A stretch of DNA of 21,931 nt from CAMAVH01 sp036500145 (GCA_036500145.1 DASYCO010000054.1:1-21931), one strand, 5' to 3'. Shown: positions 1 through 9,401, counted from the first letter of the stretch. Notes: generated by a model from the sequence alone, not told the origin. A program made the numbers and translations.

Positions 1-2722
<2,722 letters not shown>

Positions 2723-3040
2723 GCGTGCCGGCAGGTTTATGTGGCGGCTTCATGTCCGGGTGGCGGCAAGTTTTTCCCGGACAGGCCTGTGCATAAACAA
2801 GCTTCCGATTGACAGGCTGGCTGGTGAGTCGGCACCCTTCGGGTACAAAGGCTTGGCGTGGCCCAGCCGGCGGACCGCCCTTCCGCAAAACCAGCGCTGC
2901 CGTTCCACGAGCCCGCATCACCGGCTCGGCGGGCCAGCGAGGTTTTGACAGGTCGGGCTTTTTTGAGAATCATCGTGGAGCGTGCGTCTCCGTCGCGCGT
3001 TTCCCTCGGTCCTTAAGCTTCGAGCAGCGGTTTTAAGACT
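2723..3040. other. 318-bp carB–greA intergenic region
   Basis: No credible coding sequence. A 7-bp inverted repeat GTCCGGG (2754-2760) / CCCGGAC (2776-2782) could act as a weak carB transcript end, but no T-run follows. A second short stem is GCCCGC (2911-2916) / GCGGGC (2929-2934). A TTGACA hexamer at 2809-2814 has no acceptable -10 partner. The right end carries the greA promoter described separately, so greA has its own transcription start. Confidence 0.6.
2945..2973 (+). promoter_or_regulatory. Predicted sigma-70-type promoter of greA
   Basis: A perfect TTGACA at 2945-2950 is followed after 17 bases by AATCAT at 2968-2973, which matches TATAAT at four positions. A start near 2980 would give a leader of about 60 nt before greA. 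Prediction from sequence only. Confidence 0.55.
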
Positions 3041-3514
3041 ATGGAAAAGATGCCAATGACGCCGGCCGGCTATGAGCACATGGTCGCCGAACTGAAGAAC
3101 CTGAAAGACGTCCAGCGTCCGGCCGTCATTCGCGCCATCTCCGAAGCGCGCGAGCACGGCGATCTTTCGGAGAACGCCGAGTATCACGCCGCACGCGAGA
3201 AGCAGAGCTTCATCGAAGGCCGCGTCCTCGAGCTCGAGGACAAGATCAGCCGCGCCGAGGTGATCGATTCGTCGAAGATGACCGGCAAGACCATCCGCTT
3301 CGGCGCGACGGTGACGCTGGCCGACGAGGACACCGACGAGGAATCGACCTACCGCATCGTCGGCGCCGACGAAAGCGACATCGGCGGCGGCCTGCTGTCG
3401 GTCGCCTCGCCCCTGGCCCGCGCCCTGATCGGCAAGGAGCCGGGCGACACGGTGGAAGTCACCACCCCGGGCGGCCACAAGTCCTATGAAGTGATGAAGG
3501 TCGCCTACAAGTAG
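3041..3514 (+). CDS. greA: Transcription elongation factor GreA
   Basis: GreA enters the secondary channel of backtracked RNA polymerase and stimulates cleavage of the transcript 3' end, rescuing arrested complexes. The 157-residue product has the family's usual length of about 158. Residues 1-75 form the coiled-coil finger, with the signature EAREHGDLSENAEYHAAREK carrying the conserved acidic tip. The C-terminal half is the FKBP-like domain (SPLARALIGKEPGDTVEVTTPGG). The start ATG follows a G-rich leader (GAGCAGCGG about 12-20 bases upstream), so the ribosome binding site is only fair, but the N-terminus MEKMPMTPAGYE matches the family. It has its own upstream promoter and a strong terminator, so it appears monocistronic. 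carB next to greA is a gene order I recall from alphaproteobacteria. Confidence 0.97.
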   Translation: MEKMPMTPAGYEHMVAELKNLKDVQRPAVIRAISEAREHGDLSENAEYHAAREKQSFIEGRVLELEDKISRAEVIDSSKMTGKTIRFGATVTLADEDTDEESTYRIVGADESDIGGGLLSVASPLARALIGKEPGDTVEVTTPGGHKSYEVMKVAYK

Positions 3515-3537
3515 GCGCGCGCTTCGTCGCAGAAAAG

Positions 3538-3566
3538 AAAAGGCCCGCTCATCGAGCGGGCCTTTT
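3538..3566. terminator. Bidirectional intrinsic terminator of greA and the PNPOx-like gene
   Basis: A 13-bp perfect stem AAAAGGCCCGCTC (3538-3550) / GAGCGGGCCTTTT (3554-3566) has a 3-base loop. TTTT ends the plus-strand copy. The minus-strand copy runs into TTTTCTTTTC, so it also fits the convergent gene ending at 3600. Confidence 0.88.
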
Positions 3567-3599
3567 GCTATCCAGCGCATCTGATCCAGCCCGACAGCC

Positions 3600-4217
3600 C
3601 TACTTGTCGAGCAGGCCGCGCAGTTCGGCATTCTCCTTTTCGAGCTGGGCCAGCCGGTCGTGCAGCGGGCGAACCGCTTCGGTGATTTCCGCTTCGGCGA
3701 AGCGCGGCGTGATGTGCTGCGAGCAGTTCCAGTCGAACGCCGCCAGATGCAGCCGGAAGATGCGCTCGGGCTTGGCCCGATAGCCCTGCGGCGTCACCAG
3801 CTTGGCCAGCGCCGGATCCTCTTCGAGCGTCAGGATTTCGGCATGGGCATAGATCTTGAGCCGGCCGCGGCGCTTGTAGTCCATGAGGAACAGGCAAGCC
3901 CGATCATTGGCTGAAAGGTTGCCCGTGCTGATGTACTGGCGATTGCCGCGATAATCGGCGAAGGCGAGCGTGCGATCGTCCAGCAGCTTGAGAAAGCCGC
4001 GCGGACCGCCGCGATGCTGGACGTAGGGCCAGCCGGTTTCCGAAACCGTCGCCATGTAGAAGCTGTCGCGGTCGGCAATGAAGGCCATCTCGTTGTCGCG
4101 GAAGCGGTCGAACTTGCGGTCGTCGTCGAAGTCCCGCCAGAGATGGTCCGTGCCCATCTTGACCTGCGCCGCCTGGACGCTGGGCGTCGTGGCGATGTCG
4201 AGAAACCCGTATGACAT
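3600..4217 (-). CDS. Pyridoxamine 5'-phosphate oxidase-related FMN-binding protein
   Basis: This 205-residue protein has the split-barrel PNPOx-like flavin-binding pattern: an N-terminal DRDSFYMATVSETGWPYVQHRGGP segment, then LAFADYRGNRQYISTGNL and ACLFLMDYKRRGRLKIYAHAEI. These match the class that binds FMN or F420 and reduces or senses small molecules; the substrate is unknown. The last 25 residues (RLAQLEKENAELRG) form a short predicted coiled coil, not needed for the barrel and possibly used for dimerisation. The start ATG at 4217 follows AAGGAGG with good spacing. It lies 63 bases downstream of the AhpD-like gene on the same strand, so the two probably form one transcript facing away from the LysR gene at 4948. 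It is not PdxH itself, because the PdxH substrate-binding signatures are absent. Confidence 0.85.
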   Translation of the reverse strand: MSYGFLDIATTPSVQAAQVKMGTDHLWRDFDDDRKFDRFRDNEMAFIADRDSFYMATVSETGWPYVQHRGGPRGFLKLLDDRTLAFADYRGNRQYISTGNLSANDRACLFLMDYKRRGRLKIYAHAEILTLEEDPALAKLVTPQGYRAKPERIFRLHLAAFDWNCSQHITPRFAEAEITEAVRPLHDRLAQLEKENAELRGLLDK

Positions 4218-4280
4218 GGCAGCCCTCCTTGAGTTGAGAGACGGCGCGGGCCGACGAAGAAAGCGCCGCCCGCGCCCGCA

Positions 4281-4826
4281 TCAAGCGATGTCGCGGACGT
4301 GAACCATCGGAAAGTCGACGTCGGTGCTGGCGACGACGTTGAGGAGGTTGGTGAAGATGTTCTCGGCCGTGACGGCGATGATCTCGACGATCTGGCCGTC
4401 GCTGAAGCCGGCGGCGCGCACCGCCGCGATGTCGGCATCGGCGACATGCCCGCGGTCATTCAGGGCCTTGACGGCGAAGCGCACCGCCGCATTCGCCTTT
4501 TCGTCGCCGGACTGGCCTTTGCGATTGAGGGCGATTTCCTCCGCGCTGAGCTTGGCGAGATTCAGGCCAAGGTAGCTGTGCGCCGAGAGGCAATAGTCGC
4601 AGCCATTCGCCTGCGCGATGGCCAAGGCGATCCGCTCGCGCGTCTTGACGTCGAGCGCCTTGCCGAGCGCGCCGTTGTTCGATGCGAAGCCCTGCAATGC
4701 GGCCGGGCTCTGAGCGATCAGCCTGAACATGTTCGGAACGACCCCGAGCTGCTTTTGCACCGCGTCCAGGATCGGCTTCGAGGCTTCGGGAACGTCATCG
4801 CGGGCGGGAATGGCAAGACGGGACAC
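4281..4826 (-). CDS. Carboxymuconolactone decarboxylase / AhpD-like peroxidase-related protein
   Basis: An all-helical AhpD/CMD-fold protein of 181 residues. The key motif is NGCDYCLSAHSYLG, giving C76-x-x-C79 and H83 with the preceding RERIALAIAQ helix, as in AhpD-type disulfide reductases that support peroxide reduction. The N-terminus (SRLAIPARDDVPEASKPILDAV) matches peroxidase-related CMD proteins. I chose the GTG at 4826 because AAGGAG sits 6 bases upstream (complement of 4833-4838) and homologues begin with MSRL-type sequence. An ATG at 4859 and one at 4892 are in frame, but the latter falls inside the inverted repeat of the control region. The gene is divergent from LysR (4948) and followed by the PNPOx-like gene. 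LysR control of this pair is inference. The substrate is unknown. Confidence 0.88.
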   Translation of the reverse strand: MSRLAIPARDDVPEASKPILDAVQKQLGVVPNMFRLIAQSPAALQGFASNNGALGKALDVKTRERIALAIAQANGCDYCLSAHSYLGLNLAKLSAEEIALNRKGQSGDEKANAAVRFAVKALNDRGHVADADIAAVRAAGFSDGQIVEIIAVTAENIFTNLLNVVASTDVDFPMVHVRDIA

Positions 4827-4886
4827 GGCTTTCTCCTTCGCAGAGCGAAGGTCGGGCATCGGCCCCCGCTCCGCACAGATAGGCTG

Positions 4887-4942
4887 TTCCATAAAAAGAG
4901 ATAATCTATTACATATGGAAATATAGTTCTCACTTTATGGAA
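4887..4942. promoter_or_regulatory. Operator-like inverted repeat between LysR and the AhpD-like gene
   Basis: A perfect 9-bp inverted repeat TTCCATAAA (4887-4895) / TTTATGGAA (4934-4942) flanks 38 AT-rich bases, with a third half-site ATGGAA at 4915-4920. Two -10-like hexamers occur on the plus strand: GATAAT at 4900-4905 and TATAGT at 4922-4927. The right arm overlaps the LysR ribosome binding region (GGAAG). This layout suits a LysR protein acting on both its own gene and the divergent pair. The binding protein is inferred from position. Confidence 0.5.
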
Positions 4943-4947
4943 GAATA

Positions 4948-5853
4948 ATGGACCGCCTCGATGCCATGAGAATCCTTCTGCATGTGGTCGATCGCGGCAG
5001 CTTCTCGGCGGCGAGCCGCGACCTGGGCATGCCGCTGGCGACGGTCAGCCGCAAGGTGAACGAGCTCGAAGCGCATCTCGGCACGCGGCTCCTGACCCGC
5101 ACGACGCGGAAAGTAGCCTTGACCGACGCCGGCGCCGCCTACGTGGCGTCGTCCCGTCGCATTCTCGACGAGATCGACGAGACGGAGCGCGTCGCCGCCG
5201 GCGAGTTTCACGCCCCGCGCGGCGAGCTGGTCCTGACCGCCCCGGTCCTCTTCGGCCGCCTGCATATCCTGCCCATCGTCACCGAATTTCTGGGCGCCTA
5301 TCCCGAGATCAACGTCCGGCTGCTGCTCACGGACCAGAATCTCCACCTGCTCGAAGACCATGTCGACATGGCGGTGCGGCTCGGCGCGCTGCCGGATAGC
5401 GCCATGGTCGCGACCCGCGTCGGATCGATGCGCACGGTCGTCTGCGCCAGCCCTAGACTTTTGGCGGGCCGCGCCGCGCCCAAATCTCCGAAAGACGTCG
5501 CAGAACTGCCCTGCGTGAATTTCGATTTCTTGTCGCGGGCCGCCATCTGGCCGTTCCGCCTGGCAGGCGAGAAAGCCACGACCGACGTGGCGATCCGCCC
5601 GCGTCTCTCCGTCACCACGGCCGAGGCCGCCGTGTGGGCCGCCTGCGAAGCTGTGGGAGCGACGCGCGTCCTGCATTACCAATGCGCCGACGCCCTGCGC
5701 GAAGGGCTGCTAAAGGTCATCCTCGCCGCGTTCGAGGTCGAGCCGATTCCCGTGCATCTGCTCCATGCCGGTCGCAGCACGCTGCCGTCGAAAATGCGCC
5801 TGTTCCTCGACTTTGCCGCAGACCGCCTGAAAGCAAGACTGGCTTCGCTCTAA
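4948..5853 (+). CDS. LysR-family transcriptional regulator (divergent from AhpD-like/PNPOx pair)
   Basis: A 301-residue LysR-type regulator of normal length. Residues 1-60 are the winged helix-turn-helix (MDRLDAMRILLHVVDRGSF; LATVSRKVNELEAHLGTRLL; TRTTRKVALTDAG). Residues from about 90 form the periplasmic-binding-protein-like effector domain of the CrgA/DsdC-like subgroup (ELVLTAPVLFGRLHILPIV; VDMAVRLGALPDS). GGAAG lies just upstream of the ATG, inside the right arm of the inverted repeat. The gene diverges from the AhpD-like and PNPOx-like genes, which are its most probable targets. The effector is unknown. It ends before a shared terminator at 5896. Confidence 0.93.
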   Translation: MDRLDAMRILLHVVDRGSFSAASRDLGMPLATVSRKVNELEAHLGTRLLTRTTRKVALTDAGAAYVASSRRILDEIDETERVAAGEFHAPRGELVLTAPVLFGRLHILPIVTEFLGAYPEINVRLLLTDQNLHLLEDHVDMAVRLGALPDSAMVATRVGSMRTVVCASPRLLAGRAAPKSPKDVAELPCVNFDFLSRAAIWPFRLAGEKATTDVAIRPRLSVTTAEAAVWAACEAVGATRVLHYQCADALREGLLKVILAAFEVEPIPVHLLHAGRSTLPSKMRLFLDFAADRLKARLASL

Positions 5854-5895
5854 GGCCGCGCGCAGATCGGCGCGCGCTTCATCGCGGAAACAAAG

Positions 5896-5922
5896 AAGGC
5901 CCGCCGAACTGGCGGGCCTTTT
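5896..5922. terminator. Bidirectional terminator between LysR and lrp
   Basis: A 10-bp perfect stem AAGGCCCGCC (5896-5905) / GGCGGGCCTT (5911-5920) with loop GAACT and a short T-run to 5922. The minus-strand copy is followed by TTCTTTG, so it can serve both the LysR gene (ends 5853) and the convergent lrp gene (ends 5943). Confidence 0.8.
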
Positions 5923-5942
5923 GCGTCGGGATGGGAGATCGC

Positions 5943-6428
5943 CTATTCGTCCGGCGCGTCGAGGTCGACCGGCACGCCGGGCTGCACCTTCGACGAGCGG
6001 ATCGATTCCAGCGTGGTGACGCGGCTGACATGGGCCGTCGCGGTGATGCGCATGGTCAGCGCGTCACGGTGCTCCTTGTCTTTCGCCACGACCTTCAGCA
6101 GGAAGTCGCCGCCGCCGCGAATCATGTGGCACTCGCGGACCTCGGCCCAGTCCGTCATGGCCTGCTCGAAGCCCGACAGCACTTCCTGGGCCTGGCTGTC
6201 GAGGCCGACCAGGGCGAAGAACATCTCCTTGTAGCCGAGCTCGCGCGCCGCCACCTCGGCATGGTAGCCGCGGATGTAGCCGGACTTCTCCAGCGCGCGC
6301 ACGCGGCGCAGGCAGGGCGGCGCCGAGATGCCGGCGCGGCGCGCCAGCTCGACGTTGGTCATGCGGCCGTCTTCCTGCAGGTCGCGCAGGATCTGGCGGT
6401 CGATGCGGTCGAGTTTCACGCGTTGCAT
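5943..6428 (-). CDS. Lrp/AsnC-family transcriptional regulator
   Basis: A 161-residue leucine-responsive-type regulator. The N-terminus RVKLDRIDRQILRDLQEDGRMTNVELARRAGISAPPCLRRVRALE is the classic Lrp helix-turn-helix (about residues 4-50). The C-terminal RAM domain carries VRECHMIRGGGDFLLKVVAKD, the ligand-binding and oligomerisation part. I chose the ATG at 6428 because GGAG lies 7 bases upstream (complement of 6436-6439); an in-frame ATG eight codons earlier lacks such a site. It is divergent from trxB and convergent with the LysR gene. An AT-rich stretch with TAATATTA (6591-6598) in the shared upstream region is a plausible autoregulatory site. The amino-acid ligand cannot be read from sequence. 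Confidence 0.93.
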   Translation of the reverse strand: MQRVKLDRIDRQILRDLQEDGRMTNVELARRAGISAPPCLRRVRALEKSGYIRGYHAEVAARELGYKEMFFALVGLDSQAQEVLSGFEQAMTDWAEVRECHMIRGGGDFLLKVVAKDKEHRDALTMRITATAHVSRVTTLESIRSSKVQPGVPVDLDAPDE

Positions 6429-6450
6429 GGCGAGACTCCGGGGGCCGAGC

Positions 6451-6485
6451 AAAAGGGCCCGAAAAGGCGGCCCGGGAAGCGGGCC
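6451..6485 (-). promoter_or_regulatory. Possible attenuator-like hairpins in the lrp leader
   Basis: On the minus strand, stem GGCCCG/CGGGCC (plus 6469-6474 and 6480-6485) overlaps an alternative stem GGGCC/GGCCC (plus 6455-6459 and 6469-6473) that is followed by TTTT (plus 6451-6454). The two cannot form together. The T-run is short, so this is tentative. Confidence 0.25.
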
Positions 6486-6574
6486 GGATATGGCGAAAAT
6501 GAACTGTCTGGAAGACCGTCGCGCGCCGGTGCAGGTCGTGGGTGAAGGTCGTGGCGGCGCCGGATCCTGCTCTC

Positions 6575-6604
6575 CATATAACGGCAGACGTAATATTATT
6601 TCAA
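6575..6604 (-). promoter_or_regulatory. Predicted lrp promoter
   Basis: Reading the minus strand, TTGAAA (complement of 6599-6604) is separated by 18 bases from TATATG (complement of 6575-6580). TTGAAA matches the -35 consensus at five of six positions. The spacer contains the TAATATTA palindrome, a reasonable site for autoregulation. Confidence 0.4.
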
Positions 6605-6709
6605 TGAGTCAAATGCCGGGCGTCGTTCGCCCCGCCAGCGGGACGGGCACCAGTCGGAAACCTCCGGAAGGCCTGCGCAAACGATCTTATCCACACCCCG
6701 CCATGCACC

Positions 6710-6738
6710 TTGCCGCAGCGCGGGAGCGTTTCTATCTT
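6710..6738 (+). promoter_or_regulatory. Predicted trxB promoter
   Basis: TTGCCG (6710-6715) and TATCTT (6733-6738) are 17 bases apart, each matching the sigma-70 consensus at four of six positions. A start near 6745 would give a leader of about 115 nt. Confidence 0.35.
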
Positions 6739-6859
6739 ATGGACCCGGCGCTTGCCGGAACGGCTTTCCGGGGCGCTTCGCGCCCCTCACCACAAGGGGC
6801 GCGCCCGCGCGCCCCGTCACCCCTATCGCGAGGGCGCCCGTCGGCGCCGCAGGACAATC

Positions 6860-7822
6860 ATGGCGCAGCAGCATCACAGCAAGGTTCTCATCCTCGGCTC
6901 CGGCCCCGCCGGCCTGACCGCCGCCATCTACACGGCGCGCGCCAACCTGAAGCCCATCCTGGTCGCCGGCCTGCAGCCGGGCGGCCAGATGACCATCACC
7001 CACGAGGTCGAGAACTATCCCGGCTTCGCCGAGGTCATCCAGGGCCCCTGGCTGATGGAGCAGATGCAGAAGCAGGCCGAATCCGTCGGCACGCGCTTCA
7101 TGCACGACACCATCGTCTCGCTCGACCTCAAGCAGCGGCCCTTCGTCGCCGTCGGCGATTCGGGCGACACCTACACCGCCGACACGCTGATCGTCTGCAC
7201 CGGCGCCCAGGCGCGCTGGCTCGGCCTCGAGAGCGAGAACCGCTTCAAGGGCTTCGGCGTCTCGGCCTGCGCCACCTGCGACGGCTTCTTCTTCCGCAGC
7301 AAGAACGTCGCCGTGATCGGCGGCGGCAACACCGCCGTGGAAGAGGCGATCTATCTCACCAACCACGCCGACAAGGTGACGCTGATCCATCGCCGCGACA
7401 GCTTCCGCGCCGAGAAGATCATGCAGGAGCGCCTGTTCGCCAATCCCAAGATCGACGTGATCTGGGACAGCGTCGTCGAGGAAGTCCTCGGCCAGGAGCC
7501 GGCCGGCGTCACCGGCGTGCGCCTGCGCAACGTCAAGACGGGCGCGGCCAGCGACCTGCCGGTCGACGGGCTCTTCGTCGCCATCGGCCACACGCCGAAC
7601 ACCTCGCTGTTCAAGGGCGCGCTCGACATGGACGAGGAAGGCTACCTGGTGACCAAGCCGGGCAGCACGACGACCAACATTCCCGGCGTCTTCGCCGCGG
7701 GCGACGTGCAGGACAAGATCTTCCGCCAGGCCGTCACCGCCGCCGGCACCGGCTGCATGGCCGCCATCGAGGTCGAGCGCTACCTCACGATCCACAACCA
7801 GCTGGCGACGGCGGCGGAGTAG
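6860..7822 (+). CDS. trxB: Thioredoxin-disulfide reductase
   Basis: TrxB transfers electrons from NADPH through FAD to thioredoxin. The 320-residue product has the usual length. The FAD-binding GSGPAGLTAAIYTARA begins near residue 13. The redox-active CATC lies at C137-A-T-C140 within SACATCDGFFF. The NADPH-binding GGGNTAVEEA is near residue 153, and the C-terminal FAD signature TNIPGVFAAGDVQDK is intact. The frame stays open upstream, but I placed the start at the ATG at 6860 because AGGA lies 5 bases before it and the N-terminus MAQQHHSKVLILGSG fits the family. It is divergent from lrp and followed by the LsrB-like gene, an order I recall from rhizobia and Brucella. Confidence 0.97.
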   Translation: MAQQHHSKVLILGSGPAGLTAAIYTARANLKPILVAGLQPGGQMTITHEVENYPGFAEVIQGPWLMEQMQKQAESVGTRFMHDTIVSLDLKQRPFVAVGDSGDTYTADTLIVCTGAQARWLGLESENRFKGFGVSACATCDGFFFRSKNVAVIGGGNTAVEEAIYLTNHADKVTLIHRRDSFRAEKIMQERLFANPKIDVIWDSVVEEVLGQEPAGVTGVRLRNVKTGAASDLPVDGLFVAIGHTPNTSLFKGALDMDEEGYLVTKPGSTTTNIPGVFAAGDVQDKIFRQAVTAAGTGCMAAIEVERYLTIHNQLATAAE

Positions 7823-7983
7823 CCGCCGCGCCGGCGGCCCTGCCGCATCTGCGAAACATCAGCGAACGCAGGCACTTGCCGAGATAAGGGCTTGGGCGAA
7901 GCGCGTCTGGCGTCCTACACTAGGACCATAGTCGCGGCCCGGCCGGGCGGCGACCCCATCGGGACAAGGGACGCCGCCGGCGC

Positions 7984-8877
7984 ATGGACTGGGACAAGCT
8001 TCGCGTCTTTCACGCCGTCGCCGAGGCCGGGAGCTTCACCCACGCCGGCGAGGCGCTCAATCTCAGCCAGTCGGCCGTCAGCCGCCAGATCGGCGCGCTT
8101 GAGGAGACCCTGAAGGTCTCGCTGTTCCACCGCCACGCCCGCGGCCTCATCCTCACCGAGCAGGGCGAGCTGCTGTTCAAGACGACGCGCGACGTCTTCG
8201 CCAAGCTGGCGACGACCCAGGCGCTGCTCACCGAGAGCACCGACAGGCCCAAGGGCCCCCTCAAGATCGCCACCACCGTCGCCTTCGGCTCGATCTGGCT
8301 GACGCCGCGCATGAAGGAATTCCTCGGGCTCTATCCCGACATCGCGGTGACGATCCTGCTCGACGAAGGCGAGGTCGACCTCGCCATGCGCGAGGCCGAC
8401 GTGGCGATCCGCCTGCATCCGCCGCAGCAGCCCGACCTGATCCAGCGCAAGCTGACGACCATGCACCTGCATGTCTATGCCTCGCCCGACTACCTCAAGG
8501 ACCATCCGATGCCGCAGGCGCCGGAGGATCTCGCCCATCACGTGCTGGTGGTCTACGGCGACGACATGCGCCCGCCGATCACCAACGTGAACTGGCTGCA
8601 CGACCTGGTGCGCAGCCGGCACATCAAGCCGCCGTCGATTCTCAAGGTGAACAGCATCTACGCGCAGTATCGCGCGGTGGTGACCGGCGTCGGCATCGCC
8701 AGCCTGCCCGACTACACGGTGCGGCAATATTCCAGCAATCTGGTGCGCATCCTGCCCGAGCTGGAAGGGCCGAGCTTCGACACCTATTTCGTCTATCCGG
8801 AAGAGTTGCGCCATTCGAAGCGCATCTCCGTGTTCCGCGACTTCCTCGTCCGCAAGATCGCCGAAACGGACTTCTAG
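7984..8877 (+). CDS. lsrB: LysR-type regulator, likely LsrB/VtlR orthologue
   Basis: A 297-residue LysR regulator. The N-terminus MDWDKLRVFHAVAEAGSFTH, the helix-turn-helix LNLSQSAVSRQIGALEETL and LFHRHARGLILTEQGELLF closely resemble what I recall of Sinorhizobium LsrB and Brucella/Agrobacterium VtlR. Those proteins control oxidative-stress or small-RNA genes, including abcR. The effector domain follows from about residue 90 (VDLAMREADVAIRLHPPQQPDLIQRKL). Context supports orthology: it lies 161 bases after trxB on the same strand and is followed by a strongly structured RNA candidate. The sequence contains no cysteine at all, so direct thiol-based sensing is not possible in this copy. The ribosome binding site (AAGGGACG) is far from the start and weak. 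LysR identity is certain; the LsrB name rests on similarity recalled from memory plus synteny. Confidence 0.85.
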   Translation: MDWDKLRVFHAVAEAGSFTHAGEALNLSQSAVSRQIGALEETLKVSLFHRHARGLILTEQGELLFKTTRDVFAKLATTQALLTESTDRPKGPLKIATTVAFGSIWLTPRMKEFLGLYPDIAVTILLDEGEVDLAMREADVAIRLHPPQQPDLIQRKLTTMHLHVYASPDYLKDHPMPQAPEDLAHHVLVVYGDDMRPPITNVNWLHDLVRSRHIKPPSILKVNSIYAQYRAVVTGVGIASLPDYTVRQYSSNLVRILPELEGPSFDTYFVYPEELRHSKRISVFRDFLVRKIAETDF

Positions 8878-9164
8878 GCCCTCCCGGCGCCCTGCGGGGT
8901 GCCATTGCGCCGCGAAACCCGCCGAATCCGATTAAGCCATTGTCAAACAATCAAAATTAAGGTTGTTGCGAACGGTTCGCGGGTAAAAATCATGGCATGC
9001 TATGGTCATATATAAGACTAGGCTATTAAGTCCTTGATCTGTCGTCAGGCGTGTTCTAGAAAGCACGCGTTCGACGGCGACATATGCGTTTAACGCATGC
9101 CTGACCCACGGAATCGGGTCTGGCGATCTCCACGGAAAAGGTTAGATTTATCTCCATTGAGATG
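8878..9164. other. AT-rich, palindrome-rich left half of the gene-free stretch after lsrB
   Basis: No credible gene. Visible elements are: GCGAAC-G-GTTCGC (8968-8980); an AT-rich patch with TATATAA (9009-9015); a possible promoter TTGATC (9034-9039), 17 bases, TAGAAA (9057-9062); hairpins ATGCG-TTTAA-CGCAT (9084-9098) and GACCC-N8-GGGTC (9103-9120); and the dyad ATCTC-CATT-GAGAT (9150-9163). The dyad lies about 40-50 bases before the likely sRNA start, where a LysR activator would bind. If the 9034-9062 promoter is used, the RNA would be about 285 nt long. Confidence 0.45.
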
Positions 9165-9194
9165 TTGCATTGCGATATTGCACCGCAGCATACT
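9165..9194 (+). promoter_or_regulatory. Possible promoter of the candidate sRNA
   Basis: TTGCAT (9165-9170) and CATACT (9189-9194) are 18 bases apart. The -35 is poor (three of six matches) and the -10 matches four of six, as expected for an activator-dependent promoter. A start near 9201 would put the ATCTC/GAGAT dyad at roughly -51 to -38. Confidence 0.3.
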
Positions 9195-9200
9195 CAGTCC

Positions 9201-9354
9201 AAGTTTCCGGTTTCGCCGGACGGTCGCAAGACCGAAGCGAGACCACCGAGTTCCGGGTGCAAGGCCCGGAAAAGGGTTCTTCGGAACCCTACGTCTCCCA
9301 GACGTGAAGCCTCCCTGTTAAACTTGCCGGACCTTCGGGTCCGGCTTTTTTTTT
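9201..9354 (+). ncRNA. Candidate trans-acting small RNA, AbcR (alpha-r15)-like
   Basis: This segment folds by eye into six consecutive perfect hairpins: TCCGG/CCGGA (9206-9220); CGGTC-GCAA-GACCG (9221-9234, a GNRA loop); TTCCGGG/CCCGGAA (9251-9271); AGGGTTC-TTCG-GAACCCT (9273-9290, a UUCG loop); ACGTCT-CCC-AGACGT (9291-9305); and the terminator at 9326-9354. Two C-rich anti-Shine-Dalgarno stretches are exposed or semi-exposed: CTCCCA across the fifth loop and CCTCCCT at 9310-9316 in the linker. No plus-strand gene follows for about 5 kb, so this is a stand-alone RNA, not a leader. In Sinorhizobium, Agrobacterium and Brucella, as I recall, AbcR RNAs lie beside lsrB/vtlR, as here. The part from 9241 to 9354 (114 nt) matches the AbcR length. 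The 5' end is uncertain and family membership is inference. Confidence 0.65.
9326..9354 (+). terminator. Strong intrinsic terminator of the candidate sRNA
   Basis: An 8-bp perfect stem GCCGGACC (9326-9333) / GGTCCGGC (9338-9345) is capped by TTCG and followed by nine T's (9346-9354). It is one of the clearest terminators in the window, and the only one not just downstream of a protein-coding gene: the nearest plus-strand CDS ends at 8877. Confidence 0.93.
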
Positions 9355-9401
9355 GCCTTTTTGCCGGCGAGTCCACGTTCCCGCCAGAATGCTCTGCCGC
9401 C

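Larger units (their letters stand above)
6429..6859. other. 431-bp lrp–trxB divergent control region
   Basis: No credible gene. It holds a GC-rich hairpin pair in the lrp leader (6451-6485), the predicted lrp promoter (6575-6604), the AT-rich palindrome TAATATTA (6591-6598), and the predicted trxB promoter (6710-6738). From 6739 to 6859 I see a GC-rich trxB leader with no clear riboswitch. Confidence 0.55.

Noticed and set aside
2809..2837. Second greA promoter from TTGACA at 2809
   Set aside because: The position 17 bases downstream reads GCACCC, which is not a usable -10.
9201..9354. 6S RNA, tmRNA, SRP RNA or RNase P RNA
   Set aside because: The conserved cores of these RNAs are not present. 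There is no long end-to-end closing stem as in 6S, no tRNA-like acceptor, no GGAAGGAAGCAGCC-like SRP loop and no RNase P P4 sequences.
9201..9354. Riboswitch leader
   Set aside because: The terminator is followed by genes on the opposite strand, so there is no plus-strand gene to control.
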